Shown here one piece after another: positions 8,456-17,405 of a stretch of 64,000 nt of DNA. The notes beneath the pieces were generated by a model. The model did not search any database, was not told the origin of the DNA, and saw only the letters and a program-made list of their open reading frames with translations. This stretch comes from Ruminococcaceae bacterium OttesenSCG-928-A16 (lineage in GTDB: Bacteria; Bacillota; Clostridia; Oscillospirales; Ruminococcaceae): the NCBI GenBank assembly GCA_030267215.1, contig JAJDJP010000002.1:80023-144022 (forward strand), written 5' to 3'. The position numbers and the translations under genes were made by a program. Numbering within the stretch: position 1 is the first letter of the stretch; each line of letters starts with the position of its first letter.

Positions 8456-9310
8456 TTACCCTTTAGAAAGCTCCATGTGTTCGCTAATCAGGGCATTCAC
8501 TGCATCTTGGGCCACGGCTTCTTCCAACACTTTGTTTACAACAGCCAGCAAATCGTCGCCGCCTTTTTGCACGGCCATGGCATATTGTTCGTGGGCCACT
8601 TCCACGGTGTCTAGTATCGTAAGGCCACCCAGTGCACTTGCCACGTTTTTCGCGGTTAAATCATCCATCACCACGGCATCGGCCATGCCGCCCTTTAGCG
8701 CCGAGGCTGCCTCGGCAGAGGCTTTAAACTTCAGCACTTCGCCAACCTCTACATTGCCGGGGTCGCTAATAAACAAATCGCTGGTGGTGGCCTCTTGCAC
8801 GGCCACCTTTTTACCGGCCAAATCCTCAATGCTGGCAATGCTTTCATCGCCTTCGCGCACCATAATATACAGGGTGGTATCTACATACGGGGTAGAAAAA
8901 TCTACCTGTTGTTTGCGCTCTTCATCAATGCTCATGCCGGCGGCCACAATGTCGCCTTTGCCGCTTTGCAGCGCCAAAATAAGGCCGTCAAAATCCATGT
9001 TCACAACTTCCAGTTCTACACCCAGCTCGTCGGCAATTTTTTGCGCCAGCTCAACGTCTACGCCGGCAGCCACGCCACCCTCGGCCAGGTATTCAAACGG
9101 GGGGAACTCGGCATTGGTAAGCATAACCAGCTTGCCCGCCGCCTTAATTGCTTCTACTTTGCTGCCGGTTGCAGCACCGCCGGTGCTGGCCGCCGCCGAA
9201 GGCGCATTACCGCCGGTGCTGGCTGCTGCTGAAGGTGCATTACCACCGCCGCAGGCCACAAGGCCCAGTGCCAAAATAGCAGATACTGCCAATGCCATCC
9301 ATTTTTTCAT
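8456..9310 (-). CDS. Polar amino acid ABC transporter, substrate-binding lipoprotein
   Basis: A 284-residue lipoprotein. The start is ATG 9310 with AAGGAG before it; the signal peptide MKKWMALAVSAILALGLVAC ends in the lipobox LVAC, so the protein is anchored by Cys20 outside the membrane. The mature part shows TNAEFPPFEY, GVDVELAQKIADELG and GDIVAAGMSI, typical of SBP family 3 proteins for polar amino acids. Residues about 22-45 contain a directly duplicated GGNAPSAAAST unit forming a flexible tether. The exact ligand cannot be read from sequence. A near-perfect promoter lies upstream at 9437-9465. Confidence 0.92.
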   Translation of the reverse strand: MKKWMALAVSAILALGLVACGGGNAPSAAASTGGNAPSAAASTGGAATGSKVEAIKAAGKLVMLTNAEFPPFEYLAEGGVAAGVDVELAQKIADELGVELEVVNMDFDGLILALQSGKGDIVAAGMSIDEERKQQVDFSTPYVDTTLYIMVREGDESIASIEDLAGKKVAVQEATTSDLFISDPGNVEVGEVLKFKASAEAASALKGGMADAVVMDDLTAKNVASALGGLTILDTVEVAHEQYAMAVQKGGDDLLAVVNKVLEEAVAQDAVNALISEHMELSKG

Positions 9311-9436
9311 TACAAAACACTCCTTGGTTTTTGCCGTGTGGCAAAATAATTTTTTACTTATTGGCAACAAGCCAACAAAAGGTAACCCCCACGCCATTGC
9401 ACAGGGTGCGGGGTTTGCCCGCGGTGAATGTTATTT

Positions 9437-9465
9437 ATTATATTTGAATATTTATACTTTGTCAA
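9437..9465 (-). promoter_or_regulatory. Sigma-A promoter of the amino acid ABC operon
   Basis: On the minus strand the sequence is TTGACA, a 17-base spacer, then TATAAT, both boxes matching consensus fully. The predicted start near 9430 gives a leader of about 120 bases before ATG 9310. The rest of the 9311-9677 interval is AT-rich and contains no gene. Confidence 0.85.
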
Positions 9466-9677
9466 TGCATTTTTATAAGAATGGCAAAATATCCATATTC
9501 GCAGCAAAAACCAGCTTTCTAATTGGCAAATTAGCCTATATTATAGCCTTTCTTGTTTGTTGACGGCAATATAAGGCCTTGTTTTTTTATAAGCAATTGC
9601 GTATACTATATACTGTTGTATGCAGGATATGCAAAAATGAATAACCTGTATAAATATTCATAAAATGGAGAATGACA

Positions 9678-10202
9678 ATGACTTTATCTTTTACACAAGC
9701 GGGCCCCCAGCACGCCGCCGCCATGCTGGCTATTATAGAGGAAGCCAAAGCATTTATGCGCCAGCAGGGTTTGCCGCAGTGGCAAAATGGTTACCCCAAC
9801 ATGGCCTCTGTGGAAGAGGACATTGCCAAGGGCCAAGCCTACCTGTTGCTGGCTAGCGGGCAGCCCGCAGGCACCCTTGCCCTTTGCTACGAAGACGACC
9901 CCACCTACCACAACATAACCAACGGTAGCTGGCGCACCAATACACGGCCGTATGCCGCCATACACCGGGTGGCCGCCGCCAGCGCTTACCGTGGCAGCAA
10001 CCTTGCCGCCACCATGATGACAAACGCCGAAGCCATTGCCCGGCAAAGTGGTTTCCCCTCGGTGCGTATTGACACCCACGAACAAAACCAGCCCATGCAA
10101 AAGTTTTTGCAAAAAAACGGTTACCAGCGCTGCGGCACCATCTACTTAAATGGCTCTACCCTGCCCGATGATAAGCGCATTGCATTTGAAAAAATATTAT
10201 AA
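9678..10202 (+). CDS. GNAT family N-acetyltransferase
   Basis: A 174-residue acetyltransferase. Motifs in order: MLAIIEEAKAFMRQQGLPQWQNGYP at the N-terminus (a GNAT subgroup with an LPQWQ motif), AIHRVAAASAYRGSNLA as the acetyl-CoA strand and loop, IRIDTHEQNQPMQKFLQKNGY (read as VRIDTHEQN then FLQKNGYQRCG). ATG 9678 is preferred to ATG 9672 because the GGAG lies seven bases before the former and only one before the latter. It is a single-gene unit, divergent from the ABC operon and followed by a terminator. Substrate unknown. Confidence 0.85.
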   Translation: MTLSFTQAGPQHAAAMLAIIEEAKAFMRQQGLPQWQNGYPNMASVEEDIAKGQAYLLLASGQPAGTLALCYEDDPTYHNITNGSWRTNTRPYAAIHRVAAASAYRGSNLAATMMTNAEAIARQSGFPSVRIDTHEQNQPMQKFLQKNGYQRCGTIYLNGSTLPDDKRIAFEKIL

Positions 10203-10205
10203 CAC

Positions 10206-10247
10206 AAAAAAGCCAAGGGCAATAACTGCACTTGGCTTTTGGTTTTA
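10206..10247 (+). terminator. Bidirectional terminator
   Basis: AAAAGCCAAG (10208-10217) pairs with CTTGGCTTTT (10231-10240), with an A-run before and a T-rich tail after. It serves both the GNAT gene and the convergent minus-strand gene that ends at 10245. Confidence 0.8.
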
Positions 10248-11177
10248 TTCATCTTGTTCGGGCACTTCGGTGTGCCCAGGCGCGGGGTCTTCGGCTATAG
10301 CGGCCACTGTTTCTCCCACCGCTTGCTCCACCATTTGGGTGGCCTCGCCGGGCGTTCCCATCTGCTCATCCAACCGGTCAGCTTCACGCTTTTTCAGGGT
10401 TTTATCTATGGTAAAAGTTTTATCTATTTGGGGCCATGCCCACATGGTATTAATAAGCGAGGGCAAAATGCGCCCCAATAGCACCGGCAAAATAATAGCC
10501 GGAGGGAATACCAGAAAAATAAGTACCCCCTGCCCCAGCATAAGCAGCAGGTTAATAATGGCGCCGGCAAAGCTGCGCGGCATATAGCCCATGGCCAAAA
10601 ACAAGCTATTTTTAAGCATCGGGCCTGTTTTTAAATCCAGATAAGCGGCCTGCACAAAAAAGTAAGGCGCTGCCATAGAGAACAAAAGCACCGACACAAT
10701 ATACACCGCAACCCACACAAAGTGAATTTGCGCGCCCATTAAAAAGAAATAAAGCCCGGCCAGGATTTGTGAGCCTGTTACTGCCGAAAAAATAAGCCCC
10801 GGCACCAAGCTGGTTTTAAAGTTTTCTTTAAACTTGGCTTTAAAATCGTGCCAAGCAAAGCCGGGGTCATCCCGCAGCATTTTGGTTAAAATATAGGCTT
10901 CGGCTGTGCGGGCAGGCCCCACCGGGAAGCTAAGCACCAGCGCCAGCAATAAAAACAACATAAACCACTGCCCTTGCCCACTTAAAAAGCCCATTATTGC
11001 CACAATAAATGCAATAACGCTTGGCAGCTCGCACACAAAAACAAGCAGGTTTAGCTTTACAAGGTTGCCAGAATCCCGGCCAAAAATCTCGAAAAAGCGG
11101 GCAAAGCCTTTCTTTTTAGGGGCGTTTTTGGGCACCCCTGGCCCGGGTTTGTTGTAGTTATTTTTAAATAAAGCCAT
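10245..11177 (-). CDS. DUF624/YesL-like multi-pass membrane protein
   Basis: A 310-residue protein with a short basic, proline-rich N-terminus, about five to six hydrophobic segments between residues 40 and 240, and an acidic C-terminal tail from about residue 250. FARFFEIFGRDSGNLVKLNLL and the FPVGPARTAEAYILTKMLRDD segment resemble the DUF624 (YesL) family, whose members often sit in sugar-uptake operons in Bacillus but occur as single genes in clostridia. It stands alone here, so no role can be assigned. The start is supported by AGAGGTAGAATC before ATG. The acidic tail of some 60 residues is longer than in Bacillus YesL. Confidence 0.65.
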   Translation of the reverse strand: MALFKNNYNKPGPGVPKNAPKKKGFARFFEIFGRDSGNLVKLNLLVFVCELPSVIAFIVAIMGFLSGQGQWFMLFLLLALVLSFPVGPARTAEAYILTKMLRDDPGFAWHDFKAKFKENFKTSLVPGLIFSAVTGSQILAGLYFFLMGAQIHFVWVAVYIVSVLLFSMAAPYFFVQAAYLDLKTGPMLKNSLFLAMGYMPRSFAGAIINLLLMLGQGVLIFLVFPPAIILPVLLGRILPSLINTMWAWPQIDKTFTIDKTLKKREADRLDEQMGTPGEATQMVEQAVGETVAAIAEDPAPGHTEVPEQDE

Positions 11178-11490
11178 GATTCTACCTCTTGTTTCTACAA
11201 TATATTCTTTATTTTAAAGCATGATAGCACGCATTACAAGCATGGAGGGGTAAAACTGTATCGAACCACTGTACAAATAATAAATGCAGGCGGTGTCATT
11301 TTAAGGGTTTTCTGCTCGAAGAATCTTTTTTCTGCCAACTTCGATAAATATCCAGATTCTTCACTGCGTTTAGATGACAGGTGGTTTTACTTAAAGAAAC
11401 TTGTAAAACACCCCACTTTAAGGGCGCTTTCTCGCCCATATGGGCAAAAGCTTTAAGCCATGCTTCTAAACCCTAAATGGCAACACTACG
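11178..11490. repeat. Intergenic region with a GTCATT...ATGAC inverted repeat
   Basis: At 11294-11381 the ends TGTCATTTTAAGG and TAGATGACAG are complementary and bracket GAAGAATCTT and AGATTCTTC. The same layout recurs at 18441-18526 with better-preserved arms. The family is a dispersed intergenic palindrome of the GTCATTC-GAAGAATC type seen widely in bacteria. No gene is seen in the rest of this 313-base interval. Confidence 0.6.
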
Positions 11491-12381
11491 CTAAATGCAT
11501 ATTTTTAAGGCCCTTTGCCGCACCTTTATTTCTACCTGCTCGTAGGCACCGCCAAATTCACCGTCCAACGTCCAGCTAATAGGTTTGGGGGCGCTTACCA
11601 CTATGCTGCGCACCTTTAGCGCCGTAAGCGAAGGCGAGGTGATGTTGTGGCTTACCAATGCTGCCGAAAGCTCGCGAAATTCGCCCAGGTTTTGCGGGTG
11701 ACGCAGCAGCACGGCTTCGAACAGGCCATCATCTAACCGCACCTTTTTTTGCCCCGTAAACGAAAACCCGGCTACCGAGGTTGAGTTGGACACCATGCCA
11801 TAAATAAAGTCATCCTCAATGGTTTGCCCATCATCGGTGGTAATTACTGCGTGCCATGGGTGCAGGGTTGGCAACTTTTGTATGCCTTCTAAAATATAGG
11901 CAAAATACCCCAGCACATTTTTAAACTTTTGTGGGGTGCCGTAGGCAACATCGGTAAAAGCGCCAAACGCCGCTACATAGTTAAAGGCGCGTTGGTCAAA
12001 CATGCCCACATCAAACGCAAAAAATTTTTTAGGCTGTACAATACGTTTGGCGGCCGCCATCATGTCGGTTTTAGGCAGGTTTAACGACGAAGCGAAATCG
12101 TTGGTGGTGCCACCCGGGATATACCCCAGCACCGGCGGAACCTCGTGCTGTAACAGGCCATTTACCACTTCGTTCAGGGTGCCATCTCCGCCACAGCACC
12201 CCACAATATCGTAGGCGCTGGCGTGCTGGCTGGTAAATTGCAGTGCGTCGCCTTTGGCGGCAGTGGGGTGCACGGTTACCAAATAACCCGCAGCAGTAAA
12301 CTCGCACAAAATTTGCATTAATTTACCACGCAGCCGCCCGCCCCCAGTGTTGGGGTTATACACAAACAACATTTTTTGCAA
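11491..12381 (-). CDS. Diacylglycerol kinase-family lipid kinase (YegS/DagK-like)
   Basis: A 296-residue cytoplasmic or membrane-associated kinase. It has VYNPNTGGGR at the start, the nucleotide-binding GGDGTLNEVVNGL and GGTTNDFASSL, typical of the DAGK catalytic domain, followed by the beta-rich C-terminal domain ending with SWTLDGEFGG. It would phosphorylate diacylglycerol or a related lipid, recycling lipid from envelope polymers. Two starts are possible: TTG 12381 has AAGGTGG about nine bases upstream, while ATG 12372 has that box 18 bases away, so TTG is favoured. No operon partner. Confidence 0.88.
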   Translation of the reverse strand: MQKMLFVYNPNTGGGRLRGKLMQILCEFTAAGYLVTVHPTAAKGDALQFTSQHASAYDIVGCCGGDGTLNEVVNGLLQHEVPPVLGYIPGGTTNDFASSLNLPKTDMMAAAKRIVQPKKFFAFDVGMFDQRAFNYVAAFGAFTDVAYGTPQKFKNVLGYFAYILEGIQKLPTLHPWHAVITTDDGQTIEDDFIYGMVSNSTSVAGFSFTGQKKVRLDDGLFEAVLLRHPQNLGEFRELSAALVSHNITSPSLTALKVRSIVVSAPKPISWTLDGEFGGAYEQVEIKVRQRALKICI

Positions 12382-12708
12382 ACTGCCACACCACCTTTAC
12401 CACAGCTTTTTATGCACCATACCAAAAAACTTTGTTAAATGTATGTTGTATAAACATTAGCCAATAGTCGCTAGCCTCTAGTTAAGGGCAAAAACAAACT
12501 CCCGCCCCTTTCGGGGCACCCTCTTTAAAAAAGAGGGCTATGGCCAAGGGCTAGCCCCCGGTGCTATTGCGCCTTGTCTTTGGCCATTGCGCTGGCACCT
12601 CAACCCTGCCCTTTCGGCCCCGTTGCTTTGCAAGGAGGAAACCACGATAGCCATAGGGTGATTCTTTCCCTCGCCCTTTACTAGCAACTAACAACTACGG
12701 ACTAGCGA
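12382..12708. repeat. Repeat-rich intergenic region with CTAnnnA heptads on both sides
   Basis: Two heptad tracts flank this 327-base region: one on the minus strand at 12461-12481 (reads CTAGAGG, CTAGCGA, CTATTGG) and one on the plus strand at 12681-12715. Between them is a REP-like block (GCCCCTTTCGGGGC at about 12505, CTCTTTAAAAAAGAG at about 12522). The right tract runs into the prfC stop codon. No coding sequence seen. Confidence 0.55.
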
Positions 12709-14292
12709 CTATTTGCCAAACTCCGAAAGCTGGAGCCCTTTGTTATGTTCTTCAGCCCAGCCCACGTTCCAAAAGCTGGTAAACAAAATAAGTTTGCGGC
12801 CGTGCATGTCTTCCACCCGTTTCGAGTCGCTGGTCAAATCCAGCCCCAGCACATCACCATCGCATTTTTCTACCCAGCGCAGGTGCTGGTAAGGCAAGCT
12901 TTGCAGGCGAATATCCACGCCGTATTCGTTTTTTAAGCGGTACTCCAAAACTTCGAACTGCAAAACACCAACGGCCCCCACAATCACTTCTTCCAGGCCG
13001 CCGCCAATCTCTTTAAAAATTTGGATACCACCCTCTTGCGCAATTTGCTCTATCCCTTTTACAAACTGCTTGCGCTTCATGGTATCGGTTTGGCGCACCA
13101 TGGCAAAATGCTCGGGCGCAAAGGTGGGTATGCCCGCAAAGGTAAACTTTTCTTTGCCGGTAAGCAGGGTGTCGCCAATGGCAAACTGGCCGGGGTCAAA
13201 CACGCCCAAAATATCGCCGGCATAGGCCACATCCACAATCTCACGCTCCTCGGCCATCATCTGCTGCGGCTGAGAAATTTTAACCTCTTTGCCGGCCTGT
13301 GCGTGGTACACCTGCATGCCTTTTTCAAACTTGCCGCTGCAAATACGCAAAAAAGCTACACGGTCTCGGTGCGCCTTGTTCATGTTGGCCTGTATTTTAA
13401 ACACAAAGGCCGAAAAATCATTCGAAAATGGGTCGATTTCGCCCACCGAAGACATGCGTGGCAGCGGTGGCGGGGTAAGGCGTAAAAAGGCCTCTAAAAA
13501 GGGTTCTACCCCAAAATTGGTTAGGGCCGAGCCGAAAAACACCGGGGTTTGGCGGCCATTTAACATGGCTTCCATCTCAAACTCGGTGCCGGCGCCGTCT
13601 AGCAGCTCCACATCATCGGCTAACGTTTTGTGCGCGCCTTCCCCTATTAAATCATCCAGGTTATCGTCGCCCAGTTTGGCGGTAATGCTTTTTACCTGCT
13701 TGGTACCGCGCACAATTGGCTCGAAGGCGAGAATATTTTGCTCGGCGCGCTCGTACACACCCTTAAACTCTTTGCCGCTGCCAATGGGCCAGTTCATGGC
13801 ATAGGTTTCTATGCCCAGCACTTCTTCAATATCCTCCAAAAGTTCTAACGGGCTTTTGGCGTCCCGGTCCATCTTGTTAATAAAGGTAAAAATAGGGATA
13901 TGCCGCATAACACAAACCTTAAACAGTTTTTTGGTTTGGGTTTCTACCCCTTTAGCGGCGTCAATTACCATTACGGCGGCATCGGCGGCCATCAGTGTGC
14001 GGTAGGTATCTTCCGAGAAATCTTGGTGGCCGGGGGTATCCAAAATATTCACGCAATGGCCCTCGTACTCAAACTGCAGCACGCTGCTGGTTACCGAAAT
14101 ACCACGCTGTTTTTCAATCTCCATCCAATCGCTTACTGCATGGCGGGCGGTTTTTTTACCCTTAACACTGCCTGCCTGGTTAATGGCACCGCCGTACAGC
14201 AGCAGTTTTTCGGTTAGGGTGGTTTTACCGGCGTCCGGGTGGCTTATAATCGCAAAGGTTCTGCGCCTTTTTATTTGTTCTTGTGTTGTCAC
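12709..14292 (-). CDS. prfC: Peptide chain release factor 3 (RF3)
   Basis: A 527-residue translational GTPase that recycles RF1/RF2 from the ribosome after termination. G motifs: SHPDAGKTT (P-loop), DTPGHQDFSED, and NKMDRDA. The following GSGKEFKGVYER and the C-terminal QFEVLEYRLKNEYGVD match RF3 rather than EF-G or TetM. The length agrees with the family. The start is GTG 14292 with CAGGAACCAATT in front. The TAG stop (12709-12711 on the complement) is itself part of a CTAnnnA heptad repeat that continues downstream. Confidence 0.96.
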   Translation of the reverse strand: MTTQEQIKRRRTFAIISHPDAGKTTLTEKLLLYGGAINQAGSVKGKKTARHAVSDWMEIEKQRGISVTSSVLQFEYEGHCVNILDTPGHQDFSEDTYRTLMAADAAVMVIDAAKGVETQTKKLFKVCVMRHIPIFTFINKMDRDAKSPLELLEDIEEVLGIETYAMNWPIGSGKEFKGVYERAEQNILAFEPIVRGTKQVKSITAKLGDDNLDDLIGEGAHKTLADDVELLDGAGTEFEMEAMLNGRQTPVFFGSALTNFGVEPFLEAFLRLTPPPLPRMSSVGEIDPFSNDFSAFVFKIQANMNKAHRDRVAFLRICSGKFEKGMQVYHAQAGKEVKISQPQQMMAEEREIVDVAYAGDILGVFDPGQFAIGDTLLTGKEKFTFAGIPTFAPEHFAMVRQTDTMKRKQFVKGIEQIAQEGGIQIFKEIGGGLEEVIVGAVGVLQFEVLEYRLKNEYGVDIRLQSLPYQHLRWVEKCDGDVLGLDLTSDSKRVEDMHGRKLILFTSFWNVGWAEEHNKGLQLSEFGK

Positions 14293-14516
14293 AATTGGTT
14301 CCTGCCTTCCAAATAGTCTAGTTTATATTGTGGTTGCTTATATAGCCAATTATATTAAAAATCAATCCGGTTTTTAATCGGCGGGCTTTGCCTGCCGGCA
14401 CCTATATAGGCGCATAACGTTGGCTATGGTGGCATAAACACTCACCCATATGTGTGGCGTACTTCACGCCTCCACATCTGGCAAGTTTTAGGGTTTACTA
14501 AGTGTAAAAGCAGGGT
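14293..14516. other. Spacer between prfC and ymdB with a short hairpin
   Basis: No gene is seen. On the minus strand TGTGGAGGCGT-GAAG-TACGCCACACA (about 14446-14472) folds into a stable hairpin, and GCCGGCAGGC/GCCCGCCG near 14385 could pair. Neither is followed by a T-run on the minus strand, so their role is unclear. They might end the ymdB message or lie in the prfC leader. Confidence 0.35.
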
Positions 14517-15290
14517 TTACCGCGGCCTTTGGTCTATACGCTGCACCTCTGTGCAAAGGCCGGTGGTATCGTCCAGCGTAAATAGGGCAGCATTTAGCAT
14601 GGCGGGGCCTTCGGCCACCGCAAACTGCACCGGGCCATGGGTGCGCTGTTTTTGCACTGCCAGCTGGGGTTGTATGCCCAGCACGCTGCTTATGGGCCCC
14701 ACCATACCAACATCGGTTATGTAGCCGGTACCGGCGGGCAAAATTTGTTCGTCGGCTGTTTGTACGTGGGTATGGGTACCAAAAATGGCGCTTACCCGTC
14801 CGTCTAAATAAAAGGCCAGCGCCTTTTTTTCAGCGGTAGATTCCGCATGAAAATCCACTATGGTGTACCGGGCATCGCCCATGGCAAGCAGTTCATCGGC
14901 CCGCTTAAAGGGGTTATCCACTGGTTCCATCCAGGCAGTGCCCATTAGGTTTATTACCCGCACCACACCGTGGCGGCCGGTATCTATTAGGCAGCACCCA
15001 GCCGCAGCCGTAGTATACGGAAAGTTTGCCGGATGCAACACCGTTTCGTTCTCGGTGTACAATTCTTCGCCTGCGCGGCGGTAGCAGTGGTTGCCGGTGG
15101 TTACCACATTGGCGTGCTGCAAAAGGGTTTGTGCACCATGGCGGGTAAGGCCGGTGCCACTTTTGTCGCTGTTTTCGCCGTTCACAATCACAAAATCGGC
15201 CCCTGTTTGCTGTTTTACCAGTGGCAAAATTTCACATAAATAGTCTAGCCCTGGCTGGCCCACAACGTCGCCAACACACAGTATTTTCAT
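14517..15290 (-). CDS. ymdB: YmdB-like 2',3'-cyclic-nucleotide phosphodiesterase
   Basis: A 257-residue calcineurin-fold metallophosphoesterase of the YmdB type. Metal-ligand motifs in order: GDVVGQPG, NGENSD, TTGNHCY, DFHAE and GTHTHVQTAD. In Bacillus, YmdB hydrolyses 2',3'- and 3',5'-cyclic nucleotides and influences motility and biofilm programmes. The gene sits directly downstream of rny as in Bacillus, which supports the call. The GNH motif is followed by CYR where many homologues have TW; the metal ligand histidine itself is kept. ATG 15290 follows CGGAGAAGTT. Confidence 0.9.
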   Translation of the reverse strand: MKILCVGDVVGQPGLDYLCEILPLVKQQTGADFVIVNGENSDKSGTGLTRHGAQTLLQHANVVTTGNHCYRRAGEELYTENETVLHPANFPYTTAAAGCCLIDTGRHGVVRVINLMGTAWMEPVDNPFKRADELLAMGDARYTIVDFHAESTAEKKALAFYLDGRVSAIFGTHTHVQTADEQILPAGTGYITDVGMVGPISSVLGIQPQLAVQKQRTHGPVQFAVAEGPAMLNAALFTLDDTTGLCTEVQRIDQRPR

Positions 15291-15401
15291 AACTTCTCCG
15301 TTCTAATGCTAACCTGCTATAGAAAAACAACATTTTTTATCGTACTATTTTAAACAAAATTTAGGGCAAAGCATAGCAATTTCCAATTATACAGGGCAAA
15401 C

Positions 15402-15427
15402 GGCAGGCAGTGTTAACACTGCCTGCC
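15402..15427 (-). terminator. Perfect 26-bp palindrome between rny and ymdB
   Basis: Each arm is 13 bases, GGCAGGCAGTGTT and its exact complement. It starts 18 bases after the rny stop. On the minus strand it is followed by GTTTGCCC rather than a clean T-run, so it may be a partial terminator or an mRNA 3'-end stabiliser that lowers ymdB expression relative to rny. Confidence 0.6.
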
Positions 15428-15444
15428 ATTCATAATAGTATCAG

Positions 15445-17010
15445 CTATTTTGCGTAATCTATTGCGCGGCTTTCGCGCATTACGTTTACTTTAATTTGGC
15501 CGGGGTAATCCAGCTCGTTCTCTATCTTTTGGCTAATGTCGTGGGCCAAAATAACCAGTTGATCATCGTTAATTTGGTCTGGCTTTACCATAATGCGCAC
15601 TTCGCGGCCAGCCTGTATGGCATAGCTGCTTTCTACGCCGGTAAAGCTTTTGGCAATTTCTTCCAAATTCTCTAGCCGTTTAATGTAGCTTTCCAAATTC
15701 TCGCGGCGGGCACCGGGGCGCGCGGCCGAAATCGCATCGGCAGCCATCACAATAAAGGCCAGCGGGGTGGTTGCTTCCACATCGCCGTGGTGGGCCTCTA
15801 TAGCGTGGATAACCGCCGGGTTTTCTTTGTATTTTTTGGCAATGTCCACGCCAATTTGCACGTGGCTGCCCTCAATTTCATGGTCCAGCGCTTTGCCAAT
15901 ATCGTGCAAAAGGCCAGCGCGTTTGGCCTGCATTTGGTTTAGGCCAAGTTCTGCCGCCATAATGCCCGAAAGCCACGCCACTTCCATGGAATGGTTAAGC
16001 ACATTTTGCCCGTAGCTAGTGCGGTAACGCAGGCGGCCAATCATCTTAATAATATCGGGGTGCACGCTGTGCAGGCCCAGCTCCATAACCGCCTTTTCGC
16101 CCTCGCGTTTCATCACAAGTTCCAAATCTCGGCGGCATTTTTCAACGGTTTCTTCAATGCGGGCAGGGTGAATACGCCCGTCCGAAATCAGTTTTTCCAG
16201 CGTTTGGCGTGCCACTTCACGGCGCACGGGGTCAAAACTAGAAAGGGTAATGGCCTCGGGGGTATCGTCAATAATTAAATCTACCCCGGTGGCGGTTTCC
16301 AGCGCGCGGATATTACGGCCTTCGCGGCCAATAATGCGGCCTTTCATCTCGTCGCTAGGCAGGGCTACCACCGAAACAGTCGCTTCGCTGGAATGATCGG
16401 CTGCGGTGCGGGCAATGGCCTGGCTAATTAGGTTGCGGGCCAGCTCATCGGCTTCGTCTTTGGTTTGGGTTTCAAAGGCGCTCATCTTTAGTGCCTTTTC
16501 GTGGGTAAGCTGCTCTTCCAAGCGCGAAAGCAGCAGGTTACGTGCATCTTCCTGGGTAAGGCTGGCAATGCTTTCCAGCTTTTCCAGCTCACGTTCTTTC
16601 ATCTGGTCAATTTCGGCCAGGCGGGCATCTGCCAGCACATTGCGCTGTTGCAGGTCTTCTTCTCGCTTTTCAAGGGCCTCGGTTTTGCGGTCAATGCTTT
16701 CTTCTTTTTGGTCCAGCCGGCGCTCTTGCCGGGTTATTTCCGAGCGGCGCTCTTTAATTTCTTTTTCAGCGTCTTGTTTTAGTTGGTAGGCTTGGTCTTT
16801 GGCTTCTACCAAAGCTTCTTTCTTTTTCTGTTCAGCGTTTCTAATGGCCTCGTTGTATATACTTTTGGCTTTTTCCTCAGCAGAACCAATGTCCCGTTCG
16901 GCAGTGTTTTTACGGTAAACAATGCCGCCACGAAACGCCAGAAAACCTGCTAAAATGCCCACAACAAGTGCCACCAGAATGGTGATCCAAACTGGCAACA
17001 AAGGTAACAA
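15445..17010 (-). CDS. rny: Ribonuclease Y
   Basis: A 521-residue membrane-anchored endoribonuclease initiating mRNA decay. It has an N-terminal transmembrane helix ([20 protein letters not shown]), a long charged coiled coil to about residue 200, a KH domain with [15 protein letters not shown], and an HD domain with [12 protein letters not shown]. The size is normal. No ATG is available: TTG 17010 is the best start, with AAGGAG nine bases upstream. TTG 17019 lies directly against that box. Transcribed from the promoter at 17167-17195 and followed by ymdB, as in Bacillus. Confidence 0.95.
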   Translation of the reverse strand: MLPLLPVWITILVALVVGILAGFLAFRGGIVYRKNTAERDIGSAEEKAKSIYNEAIRNAEQKKKEALVEAKDQAYQLKQDAEKEIKERRSEITRQERRLDQKEESIDRKTEALEKREEDLQQRNVLADARLAEIDQMKERELEKLESIASLTQEDARNLLLSRLEEQLTHEKALKMSAFETQTKDEADELARNLISQAIARTAADHSSEATVSVVALPSDEMKGRIIGREGRNIRALETATGVDLIIDDTPEAITLSSFDPVRREVARQTLEKLISDGRIHPARIEETVEKCRRDLELVMKREGEKAVMELGLHSVHPDIIKMIGRLRYRTSYGQNVLNHSMEVAWLSGIMAAELGLNQMQAKRAGLLHDIGKALDHEIEGSHVQIGVDIAKKYKENPAVIHAIEAHHGDVEATTPLAFIVMAADAISAARPGARRENLESYIKRLENLEEIAKSFTGVESSYAIQAGREVRIMVKPDQINDDQLVILAHDISQKIENELDYPGQIKVNVMRESRAIDYAK

Positions 17011-17166
17011 AGGGCTCAACTCCTTAATAAAATGGGATAAATATAGGTTTTATAGCGGGAAGCCCTGTTTGGAAGAACCTTGTGAAAAATAAACATTTTA
17101 TACAAACAGGGGTACCCTGAACAATGCTAAATATGTATAGCATCTTGCATATTACACCATGTTATC

Positions 17167-17195
17167 ATTGTAAAACCCGTGGCGCATAATGTCAA
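17167..17195 (-). promoter_or_regulatory. Sigma-A promoter of rny-ymdB
   Basis: Minus strand: TTGACA, 17 bases, TACAAT. The start near 17160 gives an untranslated leader of about 150 bases before TTG 17010. The remaining sequence up to 17350 is AT-rich and empty of genes. Confidence 0.8.
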
Positions 17196-17358
17196 GATTT
17201 GTTTACAAACCGCATGCCTGCGCTTAATTAACTTTTGCAAAAATATATAAAATTGTATAAAAACCAACTTTTTGCAGATATTGTGGATATTTTTATTCTT
17301 TTGGGCACCCCTTTTTCATCTAAAAATCATGGTTTAGCCCTTTGGTGCATCCTTTTCA

Positions 17359-17367
17359 TGGTATAAT
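17359..17367 (+). promoter_or_regulatory. Extended -10 promoter candidate
   Basis: TGGTATAAT is a TGnTATAAT extended -10 box, 39 bases before ATG 17406. No good -35 is seen at the expected distance. It would drive the orphan membrane gene that follows. Confidence 0.5.
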
Positions 17368-17405
17368 TTGGGGCAATATTTTAAAATTGAAAGGAGTTTC
17401 AGCTT

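Noticed and set aside
14452..14724. 90-residue plus-strand frame near ymdB
   Set aside because: It is antisense to the end of ymdB and has no ribosome site.
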